DNA of 64,000 nt, from assembly GCA_029262115.1 (NCBI GenBank), contig JAJCZZ010000079.1, forward strand, positions 1-64,000, written 5' to 3'. The notes under the pieces were generated by a model that had not been told where the DNA came from, ran no database searches, and saw only the letters and a list, made by a program, of their open reading frames with translations. The stretch is from Gemmatimonadota bacterium. GTDB taxonomy: Bacteria > Gemmatimonadota > Gemmatimonadetes > Longimicrobiales > Gaopeijiaceae. Below, piece by piece: positions 8,936 to 16,404 of this stretch. Position 1 is the first letter of the stretch. The number at the start of each line of letters is the position of its first letter. A program made the position numbers and the translations under genes.

Positions 8936-9365
8936 GATCACCTCCTATCTCTACGAGTTGCTGGTAGTTCGCTGCAACGAGATCCTGCACCGTGTACTGA
9001 TCGAGCGTGCGGAAGAAGCTGTCCTGGGCCTCGCTCAACGCGCCCGCAAGACGACAGTCCCCGGTCAGGGGACAGGCGGACTCCGACTCGAAGCACTCGG
9101 CCAAGGCAAGGCTCGGTTCCAGTTGCCGCACCAGACTGCCGACCTTCACGGACGAGGCTGGCGACTGCATGACGAATCCTCCCGACCGCCCACGCGTACT
9201 CCGGACGATACCGAGCGCCTGAAGCGCCTGGAGGCTCTTGCCCAGATGGTCTCGGGATACCCGAAGACGCATCGCCATCTCCGCTGTCGCTAGGATGCGT
9301 TCGGGATCCACAGCGAGAAGGAGCAGCGCACGGAGGCCGATGTCGGAAAAACGGGAGAGTCGCAT
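8910..9365 (-). CDS. Rrf2 family regulator, NsrR-like
   Basis: The 151-residue regulator has the Rrf2 winged helix (LSRFSDIGLRALLLLA, then RVSRDHLGKSLQALQALGIV, RGRSGGF) and three cysteines at residues 91, 98 and 104 (C-x6-C-x5-C). This matches the Fe-S ligand arrangement of NsrR/IscR-type sensors; E. coli NsrR has Cys at 91, 96 and 102. An NO-sensitive [Fe-S] cluster is therefore likely. It heads the unit with the truncated haemoglobin and cupin, its 3' end overlaps the haemoglobin start, and an AT-rich near-palindrome at 9381-9400 lies just upstream. NsrR is the best guess, but other Rrf2 members share the Cys pattern, so no symbol is given. Confidence 0.88.
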   Translation of the reverse strand: MRLSRFSDIGLRALLLLAVDPERILATAEMAMRLRVSRDHLGKSLQALQALGIVRSTRGRSGGFVMQSPASSVKVGSLVRQLEPSLALAECFESESACPLTGDCRLAGALSEAQDSFFRTLDQYTVQDLVAANYQQLVEIGGDRAVAHHGS

Positions 9366-9380
9366 GGGTCGGGTTCAGGG

Positions 9381-9400
9381 AAATATATGTATATAAAATA
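9381..9400 (-). promoter_or_regulatory. AT-rich operator/promoter of the Rrf2 unit
   Basis: A 20-base all-AT block, apart from one G, stands out in GC-rich DNA 16 bases upstream of the Rrf2 start. It contains the palindrome TATAT-GT-ATATA (9384-9395). On the minus strand, TATTTTATATACATATATTT resembles the A/T-rich dyads bound by NsrR proteins, and TATATA could also serve as a -10. Autoregulation by the Rrf2 protein is inferred from the position. Confidence 0.45.
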
Positions 9401-9540
9401 CCTGTTTATCGATCCCCGGGAAGCGTGGCGCGCCGTGCCGTCCGCTTGCTCCTTGGCGCGGGGGCGCGGCATCGTGATGCGCGGCAACGGAATCCGACCG
9501 CCCCCCCATCAACCCAGCCTGGCGTCTATCCCACATCACC

Positions 9541-10705
9541 ATGGCCTTGCTCTTCGTCGGAATGGCCGCCTGCGACCGCTCGCCGAAGGCGCACGAGGTG
9601 ATCCGCACCGCGTCCGGAGACACGACGACGGTGCGTATTCCGGCCTCATGGGGTGCCGATCCGGTCCCCGTCGACGTCGCCGTCCTGTGGCAGGACGCCG
9701 CCCTCGGCGAACCCTCGACGCTCGTGGTGTCAGGCGACGAGGTCTGGGTGGCCGACGGTGACCGCGTCCACCGAATCGGTCTCGGAGGCGCACATGTGGG
9801 ATCGGTGGGCCGGGCCGGCCAGGGCCCGGGGGAATTCGGGGGTATCATCGCACCTGGCGTGCTGGCAGATACCGTCGTGGTCGTGAACGCGCAGAACCAC
9901 CGACTCTCGCTCTTCTCCTCGGACGGAGCGCTGATCGATACCCGTCGGCTCGCCTCCCACCCCGACTACCGGAACGTCCGTCGTGAGCAGCAACTCCGCT
10001 TCGTCGACGGCGGAGTGGTGTCGTTGGCAGAGGAGATTGTCCGGCTAGATCGAAGGACCAGGGCCGCCGTCCTGTGGCAGCCGCTCGACGCCGACTCGGT
10101 GGTGGCGTTCGCCGAATTCCCCCATCTGGGCGTGGCGCGACTTCGGCCGCCTCCTGGGAGAAGCGGAGCTGTTCGGCCCCCGGGCCCTGATCGCCTTGGG
10201 CCCGGGTGGCCGGTTCGCCCACGGGAACGGTCGAGGCCCATGCCTCTCGGTCCAGTCGTTCGAGGCGCCCGATGTCCTCCGGGTCTGTCAGGATCGAGAC
10301 CCCGTACCGATCGGCCCGGGAGTGCGAAGGGTCACGCCCGAGGATGCCGCAGCCGGAGAGTCGCTGCCTCCTCAGATGCTCGAAGCGCTCGCGGCCGTGT
10401 ATGCCGAACAGACCATCCCCGATAGCTACCCGTACTTTGACGCTCTAGAGTTTGGAGACGACGGAGCCCTCTGGGTGCGGATCATCCGCAGCGACGTTCC
10501 GGACATTCACCCCGCTGCGTAGGCGCGCCGACCCGAAACGCAACCTGCCGTCCGTCTATGGGAGCGCTATGATCCGGACGGCACGCCGAGCGGTGTGTTC
10601 GCGTTTCCTAGCGCTTTTCGTCCCGTAGTATTTCGAGCGGATGGGACCGCCGGTCTTCTGACCCTACCGAGTGGCGAGAGCGCTGTCGCAGCGGGACGCT
10701 GGTGA
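9541..10705 (+). pseudogene. Broken six-bladed beta-propeller lipoprotein gene
   Basis: Reading from the ATG at 9541 gives a short hydrophobic start and a lipobox-like end (GMAAC), then a propeller-type sequence (LVVSGDEVWVADGDRVHRIG, PGEFGGIIAPG). At a run of five C at about 10119-10123 the protein-like frame jumps by one base and continues as RDFGRLLGEAELFGPRALIA and LGPGGRFAHGNGRGPCLSVQ. It then reaches an in-frame TAG at 10520-10522. Beyond that TAG the same frame still encodes family-like sequence (LWERYDPDGTPSGVFAFPSA, FRPVVF) up to TGA at 10703-10705. One frameshift plus one nonsense codon make a functional product unlikely unless the sequence is wrong. Intact relatives are common secreted lipoproteins of unknown role in this lineage. 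Confidence 0.7.
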
Positions 10706-10724
10706 ATCGCTTCAGGGAGGGACG

Positions 10725-11156
10725 ATGACGACGGATAACGGAACCACCTACCTCGAACCGACGCAGGAGTCCGGCAGGGACTTCATGCTTCGCGGGATCG
10801 AGGGCGAAGTTATCATGCTGAACCTCCTACGTTTCCGAGAGATCGCCGACTACTCCGGCACGCCGGATCTTCAGCCTGATGAGCCGATCTCGGGCGCGGC
10901 GGCCTACGATCTCTATGTCGAACACACCCTCCCTCACCTTCGCGAGTCGGGTGGCGACCTGGAGTTCGTGGGTGAGGGCGGATCGCTCCTGATCGGCCCA
11001 CCCGACGAGCGTTGGGACGCGGTTCTCCTCGTTCGCCACCGGAGTGTTCAGACCTTCATGTCCTTCGCGCAGAACGAGGCGTACCTCGGTGGGATGGGGC
11101 ATCGTCTCGCGGCAATCTCGGACTCCCGGCTGATGCCCGTGGTTCGGCGAGCGTAG
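10725..11156 (+). CDS. DUF1330 domain protein
   Basis: The 143-residue soluble protein has a ferredoxin-like alpha/beta pattern of the DUF1330 type: EVIMLNLLRFREIADYSG near the N-terminus, AAYDLYVEHTLPHLRESGG, then FVGEGGSLLIGPPDERWDAV and VRHRSVQTFMSFAQNEAYL. A purine-rich GGGAGGG lies 5-12 nt before the ATG at 10725, which fixes this start over longer frames. The downstream gene starts immediately after its TAG, so the two form an operon. Family function is undefined; some members are proposed dimeric stress-related or monooxygenase-like proteins. Nothing here narrows that. Confidence 0.8.
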   Translation: MTTDNGTTYLEPTQESGRDFMLRGIEGEVIMLNLLRFREIADYSGTPDLQPDEPISGAAAYDLYVEHTLPHLRESGGDLEFVGEGGSLLIGPPDERWDAVLLVRHRSVQTFMSFAQNEAYLGGMGHRLAAISDSRLMPVVRRA

Positions 11157-11960
11157 ATGAGCCGCTTCTCCCCGACCCTGGCGCTATACCTCGCGGCGTT
11201 CTCCTCGGGATGCCACCCGACCCAACCGCCCTCCTCGGCGAGCCCGTCCTCAACCACGGACACCGTGCGCATCCTCGCGTACAACATCCACCACGGCGAG
11301 GGCATGGACTCGGTCGTCGATCTCGAGCGTATTGCCGACGTCATCCGGTCGGTGGGAGCCGACCTGGTGACGCTTCAGGAGGTCGACAGCGTCGTGGACC
11401 GAACCGGTCGGGTCGACCAGGCCGCGGTGCTGGGTCGGCTTACCGGTATGACCCCGGTCTTCGGACGGTTCATGCCCTATCAGGGCGGATCGTACGGGAT
11501 GGCATTGCTGTCCGCGTGGCCGATTATCGAGACAGAGAATATCCTCCTCCCGGACGGTGACGAACCTCGGTCGGCGCTCACGGCCGTGGTCAGGTCGCCC
11601 GCTTCGGGTCGGGCCCTCCGCATCGTCGGAATCCACCTCTATCGAACGGAGTCGGAGCGGGTGGCCCAGGCCGAGGCGCTGATGGCAAGGCTCGCCCGCG
11701 ACACGTTGCCCACGATCCTGGCGGGCGACTTCAATTCCGAGCCGCGCACCGCCGTCATGTCGCGACTGTCGGAAGAGTGGAGCATCGTACCCAAGAACGG
11801 TGACCGGCTCACGTACGCGTCATTCGACCCGGTCCGCGAGATCGACTTCGCTCTGCTCCGTCCGCGTGATCGCTTCACCGTCGTCCGGCACTGGCTCCTC
11901 GACGAGCCGGTGATCTCGGATCACCGACCCATTGTCATCGACCTCGTGGTCCGGCCTTGA
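11157..11960 (+). CDS. Endonuclease/exonuclease/phosphatase-family lipoprotein
   Basis: The 267-residue protein starts with a lipoprotein signal (hydrophobic segment ending FSSGC at residue 19) and carries the EEP fold (PF03372). Catalytic landmarks are N-I-H-H-G-E (about 42-47), LQEVDS (metal-binding Glu), GDFNSEP (Asp/Asn) and SDHRPI (the Asp-His pair near the C-terminus). EEP enzymes cleave phosphodiester or phosphomonoester bonds in DNA, sphingomyelin or inositol phosphates. With a lipid anchor this one should act in the periplasm or at the surface, so a phospholipid or nucleotide substrate is more likely than DNA repair. The ATG directly follows the stop of the DUF1330 gene. Confidence 0.88.
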   Translation: MSRFSPTLALYLAAFSSGCHPTQPPSSASPSSTTDTVRILAYNIHHGEGMDSVVDLERIADVIRSVGADLVTLQEVDSVVDRTGRVDQAAVLGRLTGMTPVFGRFMPYQGGSYGMALLSAWPIIETENILLPDGDEPRSALTAVVRSPASGRALRIVGIHLYRTESERVAQAEALMARLARDTLPTILAGDFNSEPRTAVMSRLSEEWSIVPKNGDRLTYASFDPVREIDFALLRPRDRFTVVRHWLLDEPVISDHRPIVIDLVVRP

Positions 11961-11964
11961 ACGG

Positions 11965-12570
11965 ATGACCTCACAGAACCGAGTTGTCCTCGCGACCCTC
12001 CTGGCCATCGGCGCATCGGGCGCCCTCGTGCACGCCGCTCACGGTCAGGGCCGCGCGTGGGTCACCAACAACCGGACGATCCTGGGATCACCCGACGACC
12101 TCACCGCCTCCGTGGAGTTCGTCGACGTCGATGCCGACGGCGACATCGACATCGTATACGCGAACGGGCGTCACTGGGCCCAGCTCAACGAGGTCTACCT
12201 CAACAACGGACGCGCCCCAGTTCACCGTGGGCTATGCGTTCGGCCCGGAGAAAGCGACGACGTACGGCGTCCCGGCGAGAGATCTCGATAGCGACGGCAA
12301 CCTGGATCTCCTCGTGACGAACCGAGGGACTGCGAACGGCTTCTACCTCAATCAAGGCGATGACCACTTCGGCCCGAAGCGCACGTTCGGTGGCTCCGAG
12401 GGCTCGACGATCGCGGTGGCCGTTGCCGACGTCGACGACGCTTCGACTCGGCTCTCCGATTCGGAACGGGCGGCGATGAGACGCGGTCCGTGGCGGTCGC
12501 CGACCTGAATGGAGACGGCTTCCCGGTGATCGGCTTCGCGAACTCCGGCGCCTTCAATCGGATCTCCTGA
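11965..12570 (+). pseudogene. Degenerate FG-GAP/VCBS repeat protein gene
   Basis: The frame starts at the ATG at 11965 with a signal peptide (LATLLAIGASGALVHAAHGQ) and an FG-GAP/VCBS calcium-loop repeat (VEFVDVDADGDIDIVYANG). Near a run of four C at about 12215-12218 the protein-like frame moves by one base to PQFTVGYAFG and PARDLDSDGNLDLLVTNRG. A second change near 12470 returns to the first frame for SVAVADLNGDGFPVIGFANS before TGA at 12568-12570. The product would also be far shorter than normal repeat propellers. It is read as a decayed secreted propeller fragment; sequencing error is possible for either shift but would not explain the shortness. Confidence 0.65.
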
Positions 12571-13119
12571 ACGTGCCCAAGGAGGGGCGATAGCGCCGCG
12601 CTGGGCGCCCCGGCAAGCTTCAGCCGGGGCACCCTCGCTTCGCTGCTTCGCTCTGAGGCGTAAGGGAGCCTCCCGTCACGCGGCACTGGCCGCGCTGAAA
12701 CGCCGAACCCGCCCGATGGGCCGCGCCGCTACCCGTTCGGAGCAAAGCTGCTGCTCGATTGGAAAGCGTATGCGGGAACCGTGTCCTACCCACTGACACG
12801 GTCGTCTGAGGAAGCTGGGTGAGCCGTGCGGCAGCAGAGCAACGCATGGCGGTCACCTGGTGGGATCGTTCGTGGTGCCCCGAACGGGGGGCCTGCACCC
12901 TAAGGTGTGCAGACGCGGCACTCGATCGACCCACCGGACGGGCCCCTGAGACCTTTTCATCTCTTGCCCGTCCACAATGCGACCCGGGGGGGTCCAGGTG
13001 CCGTACGCGCCCCGACGTAGCGATGACGTAGGGCTACGTAGGGATACCGGTACGTGAACTACGTATTACGTACCTCCCCTCGCCCCCCCAACCCGCCATA
13101 CGCCCCGCCTAACCTGCGG
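12571..13119. other. Convergent intergenic region with hairpin
   Basis: This 549-base gap lies between the FG-GAP remnant (plus) and the phosphatidyltransferase gene (minus), whose 3' ends face each other. I found no convincing gene. It holds a perfect 8-bp hairpin, GCCCCGGC with an 8-nt loop and GCCGGGGC (12607-12630), without a T-tract. A second possible stem pairs GCCGTGCG (starting near 12828) with CGCATGGC. The cluster of ACGTA words at 13015-13072 is listed separately. Confidence 0.5.
13015..13072. repeat. Cluster of ACGTA words
   Basis: Within 58 bases the word ACGTA occurs five times (starting at 13015, 13026, 13036, 13061 and 13068), with one ACGTG at 13052. Start-to-start spacings are 11, 10, 16, 9 and 7. 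Two copies lie in the palindrome TACGTA. The cluster lies 47 bases beyond the 3' end of the phosphatidyltransferase gene. Function unknown. Confidence 0.6.
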
Positions 13120-13869
13120 CTACTCGCCCCCCTCGGTCGCGAGTCGTCGGGCGATCCATACCGTCCGGTACACCGCCGTGGCCACCGTCCCCAAGGCCAC
13201 GATCCCGATGGCCCACAGGAGCAGAGCGCGTGACGGCCATCCGAGGGCGACGCCGACCACGGGGTCGAGGATGCCCCCAAAGCCGACCATCAGGAGGCGC
13301 TCCGCGCGCTGCATGATCCCGCCCTTGCACAGGACGCCCACGCTCTCGCCGCGTGCTCGCGCGTAGCTGACGAGCAACGAGCCGCCGAGGGCGGTAACGA
13401 CGACGGCCACACCGATCGGCGAGCCGCGGTATAGCACGGCTAGCCCGACAAACGCTCCGAACTCTGCGAAGCGGTCGAGCGTCGAGTCGAGAAACGCGCC
13501 TTGGTCGCCGGCCACGCCCTGCGCTCGCGCGATGCGCCCGTCGAGGACGTCCATGGCCCCTCCCAGCAACACGCCCCATCCCCCCAGCGTGAGGTGCCCG
13601 GTCGCGAACGCGATACCTCCCGCGGCCCCGAACCCGACACCCAACAGGTTGAAGAGCAGAGGAGGGAGACCGAGCGCCAGGCATGTCCACTCGACCGGGC
13701 GAATGAACCAGTAGAACCAACTCCGGACGAAGCCGCCGAGAACGAAACCTCCTCGAGCGCTCGATTCGAGCGTGTCGGGCCGTCGTCGAGCGGAGCCGAG
13801 GGCGTAGACCGGCATCGACCCGAAGGCGACGCCGAGAATGGCCAGGAGCACAACGACTTCAGTCCTCAC
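13120..13869 (-). CDS. CDP-alcohol phosphatidyltransferase family protein
   Basis: The 249-residue integral membrane enzyme carries the complete CDP-alcohol phosphatidyltransferase motif D-x2-D-G-x2-A-R-x8-G-x3-D-x3-D at about residues 107-132 (DVLDGRIAR through FLDSTLD). It would transfer a phosphatidyl group from CDP-diacylglycerol to an alcohol such as glycerol phosphate, inositol phosphate or another head group. The rest is several hydrophobic helices. GTG at 13869 was chosen because it forms a GTGA overlap with the stop of the gene before it. It is the last gene of a PlsC/nucleotidyltransferase-like/phosphatidyltransferase cassette. Head-group specificity cannot be read from the sequence. 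Confidence 0.85.
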   Translation of the reverse strand: MRTEVVVLLAILGVAFGSMPVYALGSARRRPDTLESSARGGFVLGGFVRSWFYWFIRPVEWTCLALGLPPLLFNLLGVGFGAAGGIAFATGHLTLGGWGVLLGGAMDVLDGRIARAQGVAGDQGAFLDSTLDRFAEFGAFVGLAVLYRGSPIGVAVVVTALGGSLLVSYARARGESVGVLCKGGIMQRAERLLMVGFGGILDPVVGVALGWPSRALLLWAIGIVALGTVATAVYRTVWIARRLATEGGE

Positions 13870-14843
13870 GATTCCGAATCCTCGGTTGCCGGTCGTGTCC
13901 GCAGAACGCGCACAACCCTCGGCCACAGGAACACGATGGGAAGGCGCCGCTCGAGCACGGTCAGCTCAACCGGAGAGCCGGTGCGCCGTTCGACCTTCCG
14001 GGCGATATAGGGCAACCAGTTGTCGAACGTGAGGACGTGTTTGAACCACCTGGAGGTGCTCCGGACCTTCGAACGGCGGAAGTGCCACCGCCACCGCGAT
14101 CGTTCGGACGCGCCAGCCGGCGTGTGAAGTTGGAATCGCCCGTCCGGCAGCCGATCCAGCCGCCCGCTGTCAGCGGCTTCCTCCAGACCCGGAAGCAGTA
14201 CGTGCGCAAAGTGATCGGCCTGGGCCGCGAAGACGGTGTCGAACCGGTTCCCGGCCTCGGGGCGGAGCTCCGCCCGGTACGACACTTCCAGAAGTCTCCG
14301 CCCGAGCGACGCCGCATCGAACGTCTCGCCGGGGCCCATGAACGGAGCGACCCAGTCCAGCACCCGCGCCCGAGCTCCGGCCAGGAGGGACTCCACCCAT
14401 TCGGCATCGCCAGGCGACCTCGACCACACCAGCGCGACCCGCTGCACCATCCGGCCCAACAGGAAGTGGTCGGGCGGCGAGGGCCCCAGCGCCACCTCGA
14501 AGTCGTCATCGCGGATCACGAGGCACTTTGCCATCCCCTGGGAACCGTCGTCCGGCGTGAAGGCGATGACGTTGGGGGGCAAAACGGTGGAAAGGGCCGA
14601 GAACATGCTCGCGGGTCGATGAATCTCGCCGGAGGCCTTGAGCGTCTCGTAGAACGACCCGTAGCTGCGGACGAGGACGACCAGGTCGTATGCGCTGTGC
14701 TTGCCGGGGGAGGTCTTGGACAAATGCGACCCGTACATGAGGACGGCCCGGACCGACTCGCCCCCCGCCTCGGCCAACTGCTCCGCCAGACGACGTCCTG
14801 CGGCCGGGGCCGCCACGTTGCCCGCTCTGGGAGGAGAGGTCAT
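13866..14843 (-). CDS. Nucleotidyltransferase-fold protein of unknown specificity
   Basis: The 325-residue protein shows a polymerase-beta-type nucleotidyltransferase signature near its start: L-M-Y-G-S-H (G38-S39), then a spacer and Y-D-L-V-V-L-V with Asp at residue 53. Only this one acidic residue of the usual catalytic set is obvious, so activity is uncertain. The remainder is alpha-helical with no recognised domain, ending in a basic, amphipathic C-terminus (KVERRTGSPVEL...FLWPRVVRVLRTR). ATG at 14843 gives an ATGA overlap with the upstream PlsC stop. Being locked between an acyltransferase and a phosphatidyltransferase suggests a part in phospholipid or CDP-activated head-group synthesis; this is inference. 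Confidence 0.6.
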   Translation of the reverse strand: MTSPPRAGNVAAPAAGRRLAEQLAEAGGESVRAVLMYGSHLSKTSPGKHSAYDLVVLVRSYGSFYETLKASGEIHRPASMFSALSTVLPPNVIAFTPDDGSQGMAKCLVIRDDDFEVALGPSPPDHFLLGRMVQRVALVWSRSPGDAEWVESLLAGARARVLDWVAPFMGPGETFDAASLGRRLLEVSYRAELRPEAGNRFDTVFAAQADHFAHVLLPGLEEAADSGRLDRLPDGRFQLHTPAGASERSRWRWHFRRSKVRSTSRWFKHVLTFDNWLPYIARKVERRTGSPVELTVLERRLPIVFLWPRVVRVLRTRPATEDSES

Positions 14844-15655
14844 GCGGTGTGCTCCTCCCGAAGACGGCGGAGCTGTTCCACCATCTTCTGTCGCATGTCG
14901 TAGATGAACGGCTCGGCATCCGCCCTGGGATCGTCCCACTCGAACGGACCGAGGAGCGCCACGTCGCCTTCGATCGCGCTCATGCCGTTCAGGAAGTCCT
15001 TGAGCTTCGCGCGCTCCCAGAAGCCGTCCACGACCAACAGCCAGACCGACCACGGGCGCTGACGAAGGACCAGCCGGAGGCCGGTGGTCTTGAATTCCCC
15101 GATGGTCCCGTCGCGTGAGCGCGTCCCCTCGGGGAAGATCGCCAGGGGCACGGAGCTGTTCCGAGCGGCGTCACGGATCCCGGCCAGCATCTTCTTGCTC
15201 TCAGAGGGGTTTGCAGCGGAATCCACCACCGGGTATTGATAGAGCCGAACCAAATGCGAGATTAGCGGGATCCAACGTAGGTACCGCTTTCGGGTCACGA
15301 TCCTCGGAAACGCGCTCTCGGTCGAGGCCACCACTAGAGGGATGTCGAGAACGGATTGATGGTTCATCAGGACCAGCGTTCCCTCCGCCCCCGGTATTTG
15401 CGGCAGTTCAGGAATGCGGGCGCCTCCGATCTTCGAGACGGCCGACAGGACCCACCGTGCTAGAAAACGCTCCCATCGTCCCATCAACTCGATCTTCCGA
15501 GACGGCGCCAGACGTGTCCAGGGTGTGAGGACGAGGCGTTGCGCAAGGTCGAGCAAGGGGAACGAAAGACATAGCAACAGCAGTGCGATGTAACCGCGTA
15601 TCTTCTGGATGGAGCGCCTCGACCGTTTCCGCAGAGGGAGGGCGGGTTCGGGCAT
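14840..15655 (-). CDS. 1-acylglycerol-3-phosphate acyltransferase (PlsC-like)
   Basis: This 271-residue membrane-associated acyltransferase has motif I NHQSVLD (His99-x4-Asp104), a basic block RIVTRKRYLRWIP, and motif III FPEGTRS (residues 174-180). These residues catalyse transfer of an acyl chain from acyl-ACP or acyl-CoA to lysophosphatidic acid. A hydrophobic segment at about 22-40 anchors it. It starts the three-gene minus-strand lipid cassette, with a 4-nt overlap to the next gene. It could equally be a second, specialised PlsC serving a particular lipid made with the phosphatidyltransferase downstream, so no gene symbol is given. Confidence 0.85.
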   Translation of the reverse strand: MPEPALPLRKRSRRSIQKIRGYIALLLLCLSFPLLDLAQRLVLTPWTRLAPSRKIELMGRWERFLARWVLSAVSKIGGARIPELPQIPGAEGTLVLMNHQSVLDIPLVVASTESAFPRIVTRKRYLRWIPLISHLVRLYQYPVVDSAANPSESKKMLAGIRDAARNSSVPLAIFPEGTRSRDGTIGEFKTTGLRLVLRQRPWSVWLLVVDGFWERAKLKDFLNGMSAIEGDVALLGPFEWDDPRADAEPFIYDMRQKMVEQLRRLREEHTA

Positions 15656-15741
15656 AACCCTAAGAGGCGAACGCTAACCGGAGAGCCCGACAGGGTTCAA
15701 GGCCGCGAGACGCCGCCGATCACTGAGAAAAGACGGGGACC

Positions 15742-16404
15742 ATGGAGTACACCTACTACGGCTACAAGAACTGCGTTGCGGCCTTTTTCGAGATGCCGAC
15801 CGCGAACGCCCGGAAGATCCTTCCTGCGCATCTCCAGCCGATGGAAGTGCAGCACACTCGAAGCGTTCTGGCCATCAACGCGTTCCAGTTCACCGAAAGC
15901 GAGGTTGGAGCATACGACGAGATCGTGCTCGCGGTCATCGTCCCGCCCCTGGTCGAGCCGGACAAGCCTCTCCCCAGGTCGGCCTTCTTCCCGTTTATGG
16001 TCGGCACATCCACCGAGGCGTCCCGGCTCCACGCCATCGAACGATGGCACCTGCCGCACTATATGAAGGACGTGGAGATGGACTTCACGGAGACCGATGG
16101 TCGGATGGAGGTGAACGTTCGGGACAGCGACGCGCCCATCCTGGATCTGGTCGTGACGGCGCATGAGTTCGCTCCCAGCCGGAACCTCTACAACTCCTTC
16201 ATGGTGGATGGAGATGAGCGCTTCAAGGCCAACATCTACATGGAGGCGCCCCACGCCGAGCACGAAGAGGAGGAGGGTTCGCTCACGCTGCACGAGCATG
16301 AGATGACGGCGGCTCTGAGCCTCACCGAGGTGAATAGCTGGCCGTTCCGCGAACAGTGGTACACGGAGGGGCTGCAGACCTTCGAGCCGCTGGTGACGAT
16401 CTGA
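15742..16404 (+). CDS. Acetoacetate decarboxylase-like family protein
   Basis: The 220-residue protein resembles the acetoacetate decarboxylase superfamily (ADC/MppR fold): an early YGYKNCVAAFFEMPTANARK segment, LPAHLQPME, an E-I-V-L-A-V-I-V-P-P-L strand and a C-terminal beta-rich half. I cannot identify the catalytic lysine pair of true decarboxylases with confidence, so it may be a non-decarboxylating homologue. It lies divergent from the PlsC cassette. The lipid-kinase frame that follows overlaps its 3' end by up to 49 nt, so the two are probably translated from one message. Confidence 0.65.
   Translation: MEYTYYGYKNCVAAFFEMPTANARKILPAHLQPMEVQHTRSVLAINAFQFTESEVGAYDEIVLAVIVPPLVEPDKPLPRSAFFPFMVGTSTEASRLHAIERWHLPHYMKDVEMDFTETDGRMEVNVRDSDAPILDLVVTAHEFAPSRNLYNSFMVDGDERFKANIYMEAPHAEHEEEEGSLTLHEHEMTAALSLTEVNSWPFREQWYTEGLQTFEPLVTI

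Noticed and set aside
9387-9761. Plus-strand frame starting between the Rrf2 operator and the propeller remnant
   Set aside because: The translation is Arg/Pro-rich, overlaps the better propeller frame and has no motif or ribosome-binding site.
12780-12900. Possible group II intron or retroelement domain (GGGTGAGCCGTGCG with a pairing CGCATGGC)
   Set aside because: No reverse transcriptase, domain V hairpin or intron ends could be recognised; similarity rests on a short stem only.
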